Of a stretch of 64,000 bases of DNA, positions 1 to 11,652 are shown piece by piece (the stretch's first letter is position 1; every line of letters starts with the position of its first letter). Below the pieces are notes generated by a model. It did not search any database and was not told the DNA's origin. It was given only the letters and a program-made list of their open reading frames with translations. The position numbers and the translations under genes are program-made. The DNA comes from Cryptomeria japonica (taxonomy: Eukaryota > Streptophyta > Pinopsida > Cupressales > Cupressaceae): assembly GCF_030272615.1 (NCBI RefSeq), contig NC_081405.1:153159113-153223112 (forward strand), written 5' to 3'.

Positions 1-1010
1 TGGATCTGGGAAGGACTCGTGAGTGTCGAGTATAGATGGGTACATCGATTGGAACACACTACTCTAGCCCAAACTACCTCTGTACTCGGTCAAAGTAGAA
101 TGGGACTATGATATGTGAATATCATCCTCGCAGTAGGCGATTCCTCTGTAAGCATGCTAGCTGCCTCTCCATCCCATCCCATCTGTGCATCCGCAGATAG
201 GGTCTCCATACTATCACCTCGGTTGTCAATCTATCAAATATCACTCTCTAATATAGCAAATCCCCAAATCTCCACTCGGTGGTGAGTGGATAAGAAAACA
301 CCCTAGGTCGCTCACTAATCATACTCAACGGATAGCCGACAGGCCTGGTGCATGTGAAGTGCTCAAATATCCACACCTGCAGAAGTGTGCATGTCATCAA
401 GCTACAGCCCTGTCCAAAAACATACTCCTCGAGGTCATGATAGAGATGTGCAAGCATACTCCGACCCCAAGCATATAATCTCCTATGTCTCTTCATAGCT
501 CTGATGCACCATGTGAGACCCCCATGCATGTGCGTACCTCGCCCATTAGGGCAGACGGCTAGTGCGATGATGGCAATCATAAGACGTCTCACAAGGGGCA
601 CCTCTCCTGTAGGATGTAAGAGTTAGCTGACCATGATGCGACCTCTTGTCTCGCTCGGCATGACTCTCCCTATGTAGTATACCTGCTCCCTCTGATGGTC
701 CTCCGCTGACCGATCGGTCGCGTATGTCATAGTAGCTCCTCTGATAGGTAGGTGAAGTATGCGGTACACATCCTCAAGTGTAACCATCATCTCTCCTACT
801 GGAAGATGGAATGTACATGTGTCAGGATCCCATCGCTCCATCAGTGCCATCAGCATCGCAGGATGAAATCAAATGGCCGACATGAGGATCGCACACCATA
901 AACCCACAATCGACAATGTATCCCTCTCCGCCTGAGTCAGCTGGGGAATCTGATCTCGTAGACTGCGAAGAATCTGCCCCGTGGTATGCTCTCTCATGTA
1001 TGGGAGACCC
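1..1010 (-). pseudogene. Plant mobile domain (PMD) protein pseudogene, antisense in gypsy element
   Basis: Reading leftward from about 1010, one frame gives a recognisable PMD: RSLRDQIPQLTQ, then MERWDPDTCTFHLPVGEM, LEDVYRILHLPIRG, a central LLQVWIFEHF block and, near the window edge, WRPYLR and FYFDRVQR followed by FGLE. PMD proteins occur as host genes (MAIN family) and as passengers of MULE and gypsy elements; their biochemical activity is not settled. The frame has no shift but carries stops, including one near 875, one at 615 and several below 240. A possible intron 3' splice site (...TTGTAG then GGTCTCCC) lies at about 1010, so more exons may lie to the right. The left end is cut by the window. 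Its position antisense to a polypurine tract and LTR suggests a captured ORF in a Tat-like element. Confidence 0.7.
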
Positions 1011-1116
1011 TACAATGCAAAAACATAAGTGTAATTAGTACTCAATCATCAAAATCATTCACATCAACTGTTGAACATCGTATGCTAACCCTGACATCAC
1101 TCGCCAAGTCCAGATT

Positions 1117-1250
1117 GGGACCATGGCACCCTGAGAGGACCATGGCACCCTGTCAGGGACCATGGCGCCCTGAGGGGACCATGGCGCCTTGAGGGGACCA
1201 TGGTGCCCCACAGGGACCATGGCACCCTGAAGGGACCATGGTGCCCTGGG
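1117..1250. repeat. Seven-copy 19-bp GC-rich tandem repeat
   Basis: Seven head-to-tail units of 19 bp (the first is 20 bp) have consensus GGGACCATGGCGCCCTGAG. Variation sits mainly at one C/T position in GGCGCC and in the last four bases. Each unit holds the palindromes CCATGG and GGCGCC. The array is sharply GC-richer than its surroundings. It lies between the antisense PMD exon and the 3' LTR, possibly within a PMD intron. Short proline/tryptophan-rich ORFs over it are translation artefacts. Confidence 0.95.
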
Positions 1251-1990
1251 TGGGACCCAGGGTCAGATTCCAGGGCCTGCAAATGATCACGAAAAGTCAA
1301 AAGTCAACAAAAAAATGCAAAAAGTCAAAGTCAAAGTTCAGTCAAGTCACCTCATCCAGTGGCTCGTCGTCGATCACGGCCTATCGCATGATCTCAATCC
1401 TCGTAGGATGCTCCGATCATCGTGAAGGCATGATGATAGCTATGTGGGCTCCGCTGCAATGAACAATACTCAGAAATCGACAAAGTGACAAATGCAATTG
1501 TCTCTTTCAAGGTATATATTTTCATTCCTGTATTTTCAAAACCCTAATTTTCTTCTATTACTCATTTCATCATAACTTGAGTTTGGGAGATGCGATTTTC
1601 GAACCGTTTGTTGCGTAGGAATCATATTTTCATTCCTTTACTCTCGGGATGTTCCAAAAAGTGCTCTAATGAAGCCTTTTCAGTGAACATCCCTCATCAA
1701 TAATCTCTTACACAATTTGTCGTAAGTAAACATGCTATCCTGTTTCACCTCCCTAATAAGCAAGTCAAAATAGGGGGGGCATATAGCTACTCACAAATTT
1801 CATCACTTTCCTTAATAAGCATTAGGTGATTTTGTGATCTAACATGTGTTTTGTAGGGTGCGGTTCCTAACTGTGTACTGCAGATACCGCTAGGGGCTTC
1901 ATCCGACAACTTATGGATATATCCTTTTTCAAATGATGTTTACTTTCCTGTACTTTAGCTTGCATATGCACGTAGTACTCATATGACCGC
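1251..1990. other. Non-coding internal region of gypsy element
   Basis: About 740 bases between the 19-bp array and the polypurine tract. I see no convincing coding frame. The part from 1600 to 1990 resembles 41600-42017 just before the second Tat-like LTR, so it is the 3' untranslated part of the element. Confidence 0.5.
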
Positions 1991-2006
1991 TAAAGTGGGG
2001 GCTAAA
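1991..2006 (+). other. Polypurine tract of gypsy element
   Basis: TAAAGTGGGGGCTAAA sits directly before the LTR start TGTAGCG. The equivalent at 42019-42035 is CTAAAGTGAGGGATAAA before TGTAGCATCC. Such tracts prime plus-strand DNA synthesis in LTR retrotransposons. Confidence 0.75.
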
Positions 2007-2526
2007 TGTAGCGTCGTAAATTGTACGCACTTGCTAGAGTGGTACAATTTCACACCTAGTTTAGCACCCGACTTGGCGCATTTTACATCTTGCATTGCAT
2101 TTCCCCTTCAGCACTTAATTAATTAAACTAATTAGGTCTAAGGTTCTATTTCATCATCTTCCACATCATAAAGTTGGGCCCTTTCATTAAAGCGTGCCCT
2201 TTTCATTTTATTCCTCCAATACATCATTCAATCAAAAACCCTAATTAAGTCCTATTTTGAACTTGGGGGCTTGATTTCGGGGGTCAAAACATCTCAAAGT
2301 CACCTGTAACTTTGGGATTCTCTCTAAAATCATCATATCCGATGGCCCTGAAAATTTGGTGAAAAGTTGTCAGGACCGTGGCGCTCGGAGTGCACATGGT
2401 CTCGGACATTTTTCCTGAAATTTTAGGAGCACAATCCAATCATAAAATAAAGCTTAACCCCAAGAAATTGGCTGGAGATTCAATCTCTAGGTCGGCCAAA
2501 AGACAAAATTACGACCTAGGGTTTCA

Positions 2527-2534
2527 TATATAAG
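2527..2534 (+). promoter_or_regulatory. TATA box in Tat-like LTR
   Basis: TATATAAG lies about 520 bases into the LTR. A comparable TATAAAAGG is at 42378-42386 in the second copy and TATATAAAC is in the inverted solo LTR near 52147-52155, which supports a shared LTR promoter. Confidence 0.55.
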
Positions 2535-3141
2535 AGCTCTCTTTCTTCATTTGAAGGGAGGCGGATTTTTGATTTCAGGACCTCATATGCAATGAAAGAG
2601 AAGATCTTTGAAAACTTCAACCAACACTCAACATCCATCCATCAAGCATTCATCAATTTCATTCTTTCATTTAGGGCTTTTGAAGGCATTGAAGAGCAAT
2701 AAGGGATCACCGACTGAAGATTGGCTTGTACCCCTCCCTTGGGGTTGGGTATGATTTCATGTTGTTTTCATGTCTTTGCATAAGCTTCAATATATCATTT
2801 ATTCATGCTTTAGATCACTTTGCATCTTGATTTAGAGCATTTACATTATCATTTACAAGCAATTAGGGTTTACTTTCTAGGTTGCTCTAGTTTGCTTACT
2901 TGCATTTTAGGATCTTGCACACACACAAGGTTTGCACACACAATACTTTTACAATACAACTTGGCTATTCATGGAGGTGGAAATCATCGAAGCGGGGGTT
3001 TGACTAAGGAAAAACCTTATATAGCCGCCCACCACACCTTTTCAGATATTATTGCAGATTTTGAGATTCAGATGATGTCGTAAGTTGCAGATCCGATGGA
3101 AGCAGACTGAGACAGACCTTCCCACCAAGTTACAGAGCAAA

Positions 3142-3242
3142 AGACCAGGATAGGGGCGTGGGGTGCCCTGGTCCTCCCAGGACAGGGGCGCTGGGTGCCT
3201 TGGTCCCTGGGACAGAGGCGCTGAGTGCCCTGGTCCTCCTGA
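3142..3242. repeat. Triple GC-rich hairpin cassette in LTR
   Basis: Three consecutive imperfect inverted repeats of the form GGAC(C)AGGGGCGC-TGG-GTGCC..GGTCC. Each can fold into a short stem. Related cassettes lie at 2371-2403, 3322-3352, 42205-42232, 51665-51695 and 52278-52306, all inside LTRs of one family. Confidence 0.8.
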
Positions 3243-3675
3243 TAGACAGCAATTTTTGACATTTCCAACAGCTTTTCGGAGTGCAAAACAACAATTTTAG
3301 GAGCAGTTTTCGAGACAAAATCAGGATAGTGGCACCCGTGCCCCCGTCCTGAACATTTTCATTCTGATTTCGACTCCGGGTACATATCTGCATTCTTCTC
3401 TTGTCCTTGTGTTTACAGCTTTTCATTGTTTAATCTCAATTCTGCATTCTTGTTGTTAGTTCATACTTGCATTTTGGGGTTAGGACTTGAGCTTGCATCA
3501 TTTTATCTTTCGATTACAACAAAGGAATAGAAATCCTAATAGGTAGCCCATGGCTCTTTCTTTCACAAAAAGAAGTAGCCAATTGTGTGATACCTCTAGG
3601 CTCTTTCGTATTCCGTAATGTGTGTCAAAAGGTAGGATTAGGGCTTGTTAACCTAGTCTCGCTTTTTCCCCTACA

Positions 3676-3929
3676 CAGTAGTCTCAGCCCTAGGGTTTCC
3701 GGTTTGCAAATCCAGCTTGTGTGATGCAACTGATGACATTTTGTGATGACTTAGCTAAGAAATGAGGATGAGATCAAAGTGCCATGCCATTTTTGTGCGC
3801 GTGAAGGATTTCATTGAGGATCTTGCATGTGAAGATTGATTGCATTAAATGTCTACCTCAGGAATGATCATTCTTTTTAGCGGTATGAGAAGAGAGAATG
3901 ATGGGTTACTAATTACTATATGCGATGAA
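3676..3929. other. Unassigned spacer before copia insertion
   Basis: About 250 bases between the gypsy LTR and the copia target site. It should be continuous with 11653 onward, where the pre-insertion sequence resumes. I see no gene. Confidence 0.4.
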
Positions 3930-3934
3930 GAATG

Positions 3935-5456
3935 TGTTGGCATTATAATAGACAAAGGGAGAATGTTGGCATTCCAATTAAAATGAGAGATTGTTGGCAT
4001 TTCAAAGAATATTAAAAAGGTTGTTGATGATTATGGATATAATTGATTAAGGATATTTACTGTCTTAATATTATTATTTTGTCATTGATGTCAAGAAATT
4101 GATTTTCTAATTCAGTATGATGTTGCCATATCTTCAAAAGTATGTTTTGATGAGTATAAAGAAGTCGGTAAAAGACACAGAAAGAATATGATGAATAAGG
4201 GGAGAAATAAGTTATTCAATGGGCAACTATTACCGAGTTAGACAATGATGAGATCATGATGTTTTAGATTATTTTGATATGTTACATATGTTGTTGTTTG
4301 CAAGGTTAATACTATTCTATGTTACCGAGCAAAGAACATATTTGGTAAACCCTAAGGAACCTAGTTGGTAAACCCTAAGGTTATCGCTATCGGTTAATGA
4401 AGGTGGAATGTCTACCGAGTGAAGTTTAGTATTCACCAAGTTGCAACCGAGTAATAATAGAATGCATTGAATGAATAAAAGCATTATTTAATGAAGGAAG
4501 CTGATGAGTTGGAACTGATTAAATGATTGGTATGCCATGCATCAAGTTTGTTAAAGAATCTATGGAAAAGGAAAATCGGCAAGAAGATCTACAACTCAGA
4601 TTGAACCACAATACCCTAGCACAAGTTCCAAGGTGAGGTAAAATGTTTTTTAGATCGAAGGATACATTGAACCTAGTCAAGTTTGAAGATCTGATGGCTA
4701 TGATTGATCATGGGAAATGTGATCAAGGAGATTAAGCGGTTAGCAGATTGTTTATAAATAGGAAACTGTTGATAACCAATGCATGTAGGCAAGTGTAAGC
4801 AAAGGGGATGCTACACAGTATTTACCGAGCACTGAAGCTTGAAGACCTGTTTGAGAAACAGAGTATAGAGCCCAGCAAAAGGACATTTAAGTCCTATGAA
4901 TAGATTGTATTGAGCAAATAAGAATCTTCTTTAGCATTTTAGATGTGAAGTTGCAGATAGATTTTTATTATTGTAAAAGTGATAGAAAATCTCTTAACCG
5001 AGTGGACTTAACAGTCTTATTTGTAAATCCTCTAGCAAGGTGACATTCTGATTGAGTGTTTGAAATCCTTTGACAAGGTCACTTCTAACAAAGTGAAGAT
5101 CCTAATAGATCTGAGGGAAATCCCTTAACCGAGTCACATCTAGCAATGTGTTTGTAATCTTTAACAAGATTTGCTTTTAACCAAGCATACTCTAGAAGAG
5201 TATATTTCTTAGTGGGTCCGAAATCCCACAATGGTTTTTCTCTATTTGGGTTCCCACATTAAATCTAGTGTTATGAGTGCTATGATGTTTATATACTTTG
5301 GAGTTTTCATGTTTAGCAGTTTTGGTTATATTACTAATGTATAGGTTACCGAGGTTGAATCTGATATCTTATGGAAGATTAAGTTTGTATGATTAACCCC
5401 CCCTCTCATCTTGTTAGCTTGTCATCTATACTAAACATTTAATATCAGAACTATCA
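3935..5456 (+). repeat. 5' LTR of copia element
   Basis: 1522 bp, TG...CA ends, closely matching 10096-11647. The 3' copy is 30 bases longer, partly because of an extra GAAATGTATGCAAGTTCCAA segment near 10794 and an ATTACTGTT segment near 11150. Eight ACCGAG words occur on the plus strand. A TATA box is at 4753-4760. Confidence 0.95.
4753..4760 (+). promoter_or_regulatory. TATA box in copia LTR
   Basis: TATAAATA followed by GG lies about 820 bases into the LTR and is kept in the 3' LTR near 10930. It is the likely core promoter for the genomic transcript; the start site cannot be read from sequence alone. Confidence 0.55.
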
Positions 5457-5458
5457 AT

Positions 5459-5470
5459 TGGTATCAGAGC
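5459..5470 (+). other. Primer binding site, initiator tRNA-Met type
   Basis: TGGTATCAGAGC lies two bases after the 5' LTR. It is the standard complement to the 3' end of plant initiator tRNA-Met and primes minus-strand synthesis. Confidence 0.9.
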
Positions 5471-5520
5471 TTTGGACTCTGAAAAAAAAGTTTAAAGGTA
5501 CTTGAGGCAAAGATCCAAAG

Positions 5521-8500
5521 ATGTATAAAAGGGATGCACCGAAGTTAAACAAGTCAAGTTTCTCTACATGGTAGAAAAGGATGAAGCTGCACTTATTATG
5601 AGTTGGAGAATATGTTGTATATTATCTAGAGAATGATTTCATTACACTGAGCACCTATCCTTTGACAATGGAAGAGATAAAGGCAAAGCAAGAACATATC
5701 CAAGCAATGATTGAAATAACATCTGCATTGACCGACTTAGAATTTAATGATCTAGAAGGTTGCAATGATGCAAAGGCAATGTGGGATAAGCTCATATCTG
5801 TGTATGGTGGTGATGAACATGTTCAAAGAGCAAAAGTGGATAGTCTAAGAGGACAACTTGAATCTATGAGGATGAATGAAGGTGAGAACATAACCCGATA
5901 CAGTACAAGGCTAAAAGAGATTGTCAATCAAATCAAAGGAGTAGGTGGAACCATTGAAGAAAAGGATATAACAAGTAAGTTGCTAAGAACCCTTCTACCA
6001 GCTTGTGCAATCTGAGTCTCTGCAATCAATGAATTGAGGTCTGTACCCAATATGCCAGTTTCTTTAGATGCTACTATTGGTAAGCTACATGCTTTTGAGT
6101 TAAGTAATTTTGATAACAGTGGGTCATTGGTAAATAAAGTTGAATATGCATTCAGTTCTTTTCATCTTGATGAATCTGATGATTACAATGACAGAATGAG
6201 TAAATACACTAAAGGAGATCATAGTGGAGCAAGTGAGAGATTTCACAAGAATATGGAAAAAGTACACGAGTTGTATGAGGAAATTAGGAAACAAGAAGAG
6301 TTTGAAGCACTATTAGCTAGAAGGTTACCGAGAGGCAAAGGCAAGTATAAAGGAAAAATACCTTTGAAATGTTTCAATTGTGATAAGATAGGACATATGG
6401 CCTCAAACTATCCTGACAGAGAATCTAGTGAAAAGAGAGATTATCGAGATGACAGACAGAAAGATAATCATTACAGAGGACACCGAGATTTCAGAAGAAG
6501 AGATAAGAAAACATGCCTAATAGCTGATGAGGAATCTAGTGATGATAAATCAGATGAAACTGATACAGAGGAAGTTTTTTATGTGGCTATCAAAGATGGA
6601 TCAGATGAAGAAAGGTATGAAAAAAAAGCCCTACTATCTCATATAAGTAAAAATGATTCTTGGATCATAGATAGTGGATGTTCACATCACATGATAGGTG
6701 ATAAACACAAGTTTGTTATATTAGAAGACTATGATGGAGGCTATGTAAGATTTGGTAATGATGCACCATGTCCGGTAAGAGGTAAAGGATCTAAAACACT
6801 TCTTGACAATGCAAAATGCAATGATGTTTATTGGGTTGAAGGTTTGAAATACAATTTGTTGAGTGTAGCACAGCTAAACAACACAGGTTACTGAATAGAA
6901 TTTCAGAATGGAGTTGTCAAAGTTCATGACAAGCATGGAAAGTTAGCTGCTACCGAGACTCAAACAAAAGGTAACACATTTCACCTTGACTCAACTTGGA
7001 ATAAGTGTTTATATGCAAAGATAGACGGTACATGGTTATGGCATAAAAGGTTTTGTCATGTAAATTTTGATAATCTGATCAAAATAAGTAAGAAGCACCG
7101 AGTAAGAGGTCTACCGAGTCTTGAGAAACCTGAGAATGCTATGTGTCGAGGATGCCCAATGGGAAAGATGACAAGATAAAGCTTTACAAGTAAGTCCTAC
7201 ACTTCTAAGGGAATTTTAGATCTTGTGCACACTGATCTTCGTGGTCCTATGAAACTTCAGAGTTATTATGATGATAAATATTTCATATTATTTGTGGATG
7301 ATTACTCAAGGATGATGTCAGTAATGTTTTTAAAAGAAAAATCAGAAGATTTTCAAATGTTTAAATGGTACAAGGCAAGAGTTGAAAATCAAACAGGAAG
7401 ACAACTGAAATGTCTTAGATCAGATAGAGGAGGTGAGTTCACATTTGATGAGTTTAACCTATACTACAATGATCGTGGTATTAAAAGACAAGTATCTGCA
7501 TCAAGAACTCCAAAACAAAATGGAATTGCTGAGAGAAGAAACAGATCTATTGTGGATTGTGCCAGAACCCTAATGATTGAAAAGAAAGTGTCACAAACAT
7601 TTTGGAGAGAAGCAATATGCACAACAATTTACACATTGAACTGAGTACAACTGAAGAAAGGAACTTTGAAGAAACCATATGAAATCTGGTATGACAAGAA
7701 ACCTAATGTAAGTTATTTTAAAATCTTTGGAAGTAGATGCTATGTACACAAAGATGATAGAAATGGCAAGTTTGATCAGAAAAGTGAAGAAGGAACATTT
7801 CTAGGTTATTCTTCTAGAAGCAAAGCATTTAAGTGTTTGATCAAATCATCTAACAAAATAGTAGAAAGTGCAAATGTGAAAGTTGATGAATTCGAAGAAA
7901 GGAATGATGAAGGAAATTCCAAGGAACTAGAAGATTATGATGAATTTGTCTATGTTCAACTGAGAAGTCTTACCAAGAAGACTGCTGAAGGAAATGAAGA
8001 GAATATCTAGTTACCGAGTGATGAAGAAGATCATACAGAGCCTACCAAGCCTGTATTAGCCAAATATGTCAGAAGACATCATGCATCCAGTCAGATTATA
8101 GGAGACAAGGATGATCTAGTGATGACAAGGAATAAACTGAGATAGAACACATGTCTGATATCTAAATTTGAACTGAGAATAGTGAAAGAAGCATTTAATA
8201 GTGAAGATTGGATAAATGCTATGACAGAAGAGATTGATCAAATCAAGAAGAATGACACATGGACACTGGTCCCAAGACCAAAGGACAAAAATGTAATCGG
8301 TACAAAGTGGATTTTTAGAAACAAGCTGAATGAAAAAGGTGAGGTCATTAGAAATAAAGCAAGACTAGTTTGCAAAGGTTATGCTCAAGAAGAAGGAATT
8401 GATTATGGTGAAACTTTTGCACCTGTGGCAAGACTTGAAGGAGTATGAACATTGTTGGCATATGCTACTTACAAGAATTTCAAGATATATCAAATGGATG

Positions 8501-9705
8501 TCAAATCTGCATTTCTGAATGGTATATTAGAAGAAGTAGTTTTTATTGAACAACCTGAAGGATTTGTTGAAGACAAGAATAAAGATCAGGTATGTAAATT
8601 GAACAAAGCTTTATATGGTTTGAAACAAGCACCTAGAGCATGGTATGACATATTGCACTCTTATTTGATCAAAATTGGTTTTATAAGAACAAGCGAAAAC
8701 AGTAACATATAAATGAAGAATGATGAAAATGGAATACTGATCTCAGTCATATTTGTTGATGACATTATATTTTGTGGAAATGACTCTCTATGCAAGAACT
8801 TTGGAAATGAAATGAGCAAAGAATTTGAGATGTCATTAATCGGTGAGATAAAGTATTTTATAGGTCTATAGATACTGCAAATAAAAAATGAGATTTTCAT
8901 TACCCAATCCAAGTACATAAAGGAAATCTTGAAGAAATTTGGAATGGAGGTTTCAAAACTAGTAAGTACTCCTATGACTACCAACTATAAAATATCAAGG
9001 AATGATGAATCTACATCTGTTGATGAGACAATCTACCGATCTATGATTGGAAAATTGCAGTATGTTGTTCACAGCAAATTGGATATAGCACATGTAGTAG
9101 GTATAGCTGCAATATTTTCTGCAGATCCCAAGGAAACACACATGACATCAATCAAGAGAATTTTCAAATACTTGAAAGGCACTGAAGATTATGGCTTAGT
9201 ATATCAGAAAGGAAATGATTTTGATTTAAAAGTTTATATGGATGCTGATTGGACAGGCAACATTGATGACAAGAAAAGCACAAGTGGTGGAGCTTTCTTT
9301 GTAGGAGAAAGACTAGTGAGTTGGCTTAGCAAGAAACAAGAATGTGTTTCACAGTCAACAGTAGAAGCTGATTATGTTGTTGCAACATTGAATTGCACTA
9401 ATATAGTATGGATCAAACAACTATTGGAAGGTATAAATGAGCAAGTTACTAAGCTAGTAACTATATTCTGTGACAATACTAGTGCCATTAACATTTCAAA
9501 GAATCCTATTATGCACTCTAAGACAAAGCACATCTCTATCAAATATCATTATCTTAGAGAAGAAGTTCAAGAGAAGAAAGTGGTGTTGGAGTATGTTAGC
9601 ACAAAGGAACAAATAGCATATATCTTCACCAAGCCATTGCCAAGGGACACTTTTGAGTATCTCAGAAGCAAGTTAGGGGTCCTACCCCTATCTTCCATTC
9701 ACTGA
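5521..9705 (+). pseudogene. Copia gag-pol polyprotein pseudogene
   Basis: One frame of about 1394 codons from ATG at 5521. Order: UBN2-type gag (5660-6330), zinc knuckle CFNCDKIGHMASNY (about 6367-6410), protease DSGCSHHM (about 6670), integrase with HTDLRGP, RSDRGGEF and KQNGIAERRN supplying D, D and E, RT from about 8180 with FVDD near 8755, and RNase H to 9705. The last Cys of the zinc knuckle is Tyr (TAT for TGT). Eleven in-frame stops were counted (near 5569, 5602, 6013, 6892, 7177, 7642, 8008, 8143, 8446, 8710, 8869), yet not one frameshift. Most stops fit CAG, CAA or CGA changed to TAG, TAA or TGA. Catalytic residues I could check are intact, so inactivation is by nonsense change. Confidence 0.95.
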
Positions 9706-10081
9706 CCAAGTTTGGTGAAAGCATCAATTCGATGACTCTACAGAATATCTTTTAGGAGTTGATGCTGATTTACACACTTTAGGAGGTTTTCTAAAGGTGT
9801 ACAGAAAACAATAAACAAGGGACAGGAATTGAAGACAAAATGCTCTGACTAAGACTGAGTAGATACATATCAACAAGGAATTCACTTCTCAACAAAAAAA
9901 ATTATGGTTTAGTTCTTTTACTTTTTGGCATTGTTGTTAAAGGGGGAGAAGACTAATATATGGGGGAGAAGATTGATGATCAAAAAGGAGAAGACTAATG
10001 TATGGGGGAGAGCATTTCAACATTTTACAACAATCTGAATCCAAATCAATTAGGTCAAATCAATTGGTTTTTCCATCAATG
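9706..10081 (+). other. 3' untranslated region of copia element
   Basis: Between the polyprotein stop and the polypurine tract. It holds several GGGGGAGA purine tracts (near 9953, 9963 and 10003) that look like duplicated or decoy polypurine tracts. No ORF of note. Confidence 0.6.
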
Positions 10082-10095
10082 CCAAAGGGGGAGAT
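10082..10095 (+). other. Polypurine tract of copia element
   Basis: CCAAAGGGGGAGAT directly precedes the 3' LTR start TGTTGG, the usual copia arrangement. Confidence 0.85.
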
Positions 10096-11647
10096 TGTTG
10101 GCATTGTAACAGACAAAGGGAGAATGTTGGCATTCCAATTACAATGAGAGATTGTTGGCATTTCAAAGGATATTAAAAAGGTTGTTGATGATTATGGATA
10201 TAACTGATTAAGGATATTTACTATCTTAATATTATTATTTTGTCATTGATGTCAAGAAATTGATTTTCTAATTCAGTATGATGTTGCCATATCTTCAGAA
10301 GTATGTTTTGATGAGTATAAAGAAGTCGGTAAAAGACACAGAAAGAATATGATGAATAAGGGGAGAAATAAGTTATTCAATGGGCAACTATTACCGAGTT
10401 AGACAATGATGAGATCATGATGTTTTAGATTGTTTTGATATCTTAAATATGTTGTTGTTTGCAAGGTTAATACTATTCTATGTTACCAAGCAAAGAACCT
10501 AGTCGGTAAACCCTAAGGAACCTAGTCGGTAAACCCTAAGGTTATTGCTATCGGTTAATGAAGGTGGAATGTCTACCGAGTGAAGTTTAGTATTCATCGA
10601 GTTGCAACCGAGTAATAACAGAATGCATTGAATGAATAAAAGCATTATTTAATGAAGGAAGCTGATGAGCTAGAACTGATTAAATGATTGGTATGTCGTG
10701 CATCAAGTTTGTTAAAGAATCTATGGCAAAGGAAAATCAGCAAGAAGATCTACAACTCAGATTGAACCGCAATACCCTAGCACAACTTCCAAGAAATGTA
10801 TGCAAGTTCCAAGGCAGGGTAAAACATTTTTTAGATCGAAGGATACATTGAACCTAGTCAAGTTTAAAGATCTGATGGCTATGATTGATCATGGGAAATG
10901 TGATCAAGGAGATTAAGCGATTAGCAGATTGTTTATAAATAGGAAACTGTTGATAAACAATGCATGGGGGCAAGTGTAAGCAAAGGGGATGCTACACAGT
11001 ATTTACCGAGCACTGAAGCTTGAAGACCTGTTTGAGAAACAGAGTATAGAGCCCAATAGAAGGACAAGATAAGTCTTATGTATAGATTGTATTGAGCAAA
11101 TAAGAATCTACTTTAGCATTTTAGATGTGAAGTTGCAGATAGATTTTTATTACTGTTATTTTGTAAAAGTGACAGAAAATCTCTTAACTAAGTGGACTTA
11201 ATAGTCTTATTTGTAAATCCTCTTGCAAGGTGACATTCTGATTGAGTGTTTGAAATCCTTTGACAAGGTCACTTCTAACAAAGTGAAGATCCTAATAGAT
11301 CTGAGGGAAATCCCTTAACCGGGTCACATCTAGCAATGTGTTTGTAATCTTTAATAGGATTTACTTTTAACCGAGCATACTCTAGAAGAGTATATTTCTT
11401 AGTGGGTTCGAAATCCCACAGTGGTTTTTCCCTATTTGGGTTTCCACATTAAATCTGGTGTTATGAGTGCTATGATGTTTATATGCTTTTGAGTTTGTAT
11501 GTTTAGCAGTTTTGGTTATATTACTGATGTATAGGTTACCGAGGTTGAATCTGATATCTTTATGGAAGATTAAGTTTGTATGATTCACCCCCCCTCTTAT
11601 CTTGTTAGCTTGGCATCTATACTAAACATTTAGTATCAGAACTATCA
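10096..11647 (+). repeat. 3' LTR of copia element
   Basis: 1552 bp, matching the 5' LTR, followed by target duplication GAATG (11648-11652). Some ACCGAG words of the 5' LTR are changed here, for example to ACCAAG and ACCGGG, as expected from C/T and G/A decay. Confidence 0.95.
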
Positions 11648-11652
11648 GAATG

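Larger units (their letters stand above)
1..3675 (+). mobile_element. Partial Tat-like Ty3/gypsy element, 3' part
   Basis: The element runs in from the left edge. What is visible is an antisense PMD pseudogene, a non-coding stretch, a polypurine tract ending at 2006 and a long LTR that starts TGTAGCGTCG at 2007. A second copy with the same tract and LTR start lies at 41600-43233, and a solo LTR of the same family sits inverted at 51290-52477. Placing it in the Tat lineage is inferred from the long LTR plus an extra antisense ORF between pol and the 3' LTR, a layout known for Tat elements. No pol gene is visible here, so the lineage is not proven. Confidence 0.6.
2007..3675 (+). repeat. 3' LTR of Tat-like gypsy element
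   Basis: It starts TGTAGCGTCGTAAATTG at 2007, directly after the polypurine tract. It contains a TATA box (2527-2534) and three GC-rich hairpin cassettes (2371-2403, 3142-3242, 3322-3352). The right edge is set at ...CCCCTACA (3675) by analogy with ...TTTACA at the ends of the other two family members. No target duplication can be checked because the 5' LTR is outside the window, so that edge is uncertain by tens of bases. Confidence 0.6.
3935..11647 (+). mobile_element. Complete Ty1/copia retrotransposon (SIRE-like)
   Basis: A 7713-bp element with both LTRs (3935-5456 and 10096-11647), a primer site, one polyprotein frame and a polypurine tract. The 5-bp target duplication GAATG is at 3930-3934 and 11648-11652. 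LTRs begin TGTTGGCAT and end AACTATCA. Gene order (gag, protease, integrase, reverse transcriptase, RNase H) is the copia order. The text around the RT start ([28 protein letters not shown]) is reminiscent of the SIRE lineage, which is inferred. The polyprotein has 11 stops and no frameshift, so this copy cannot be autonomous. It carries an unusual density of the word ACCGAG on the plus strand only. Confidence 0.95.

Noticed and set aside
1097-1300. Short ORFs encoding Pro/Trp-rich repeats over the 19-bp array
   Set aside because: They are translations of the tandem repeat on both strands; no gene context.
5459-5470. tRNA gene suggested by the tRNA-Met match
   Set aside because: Only the 12-base primer complement is present, with no tRNA body. 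The same holds at 58556.
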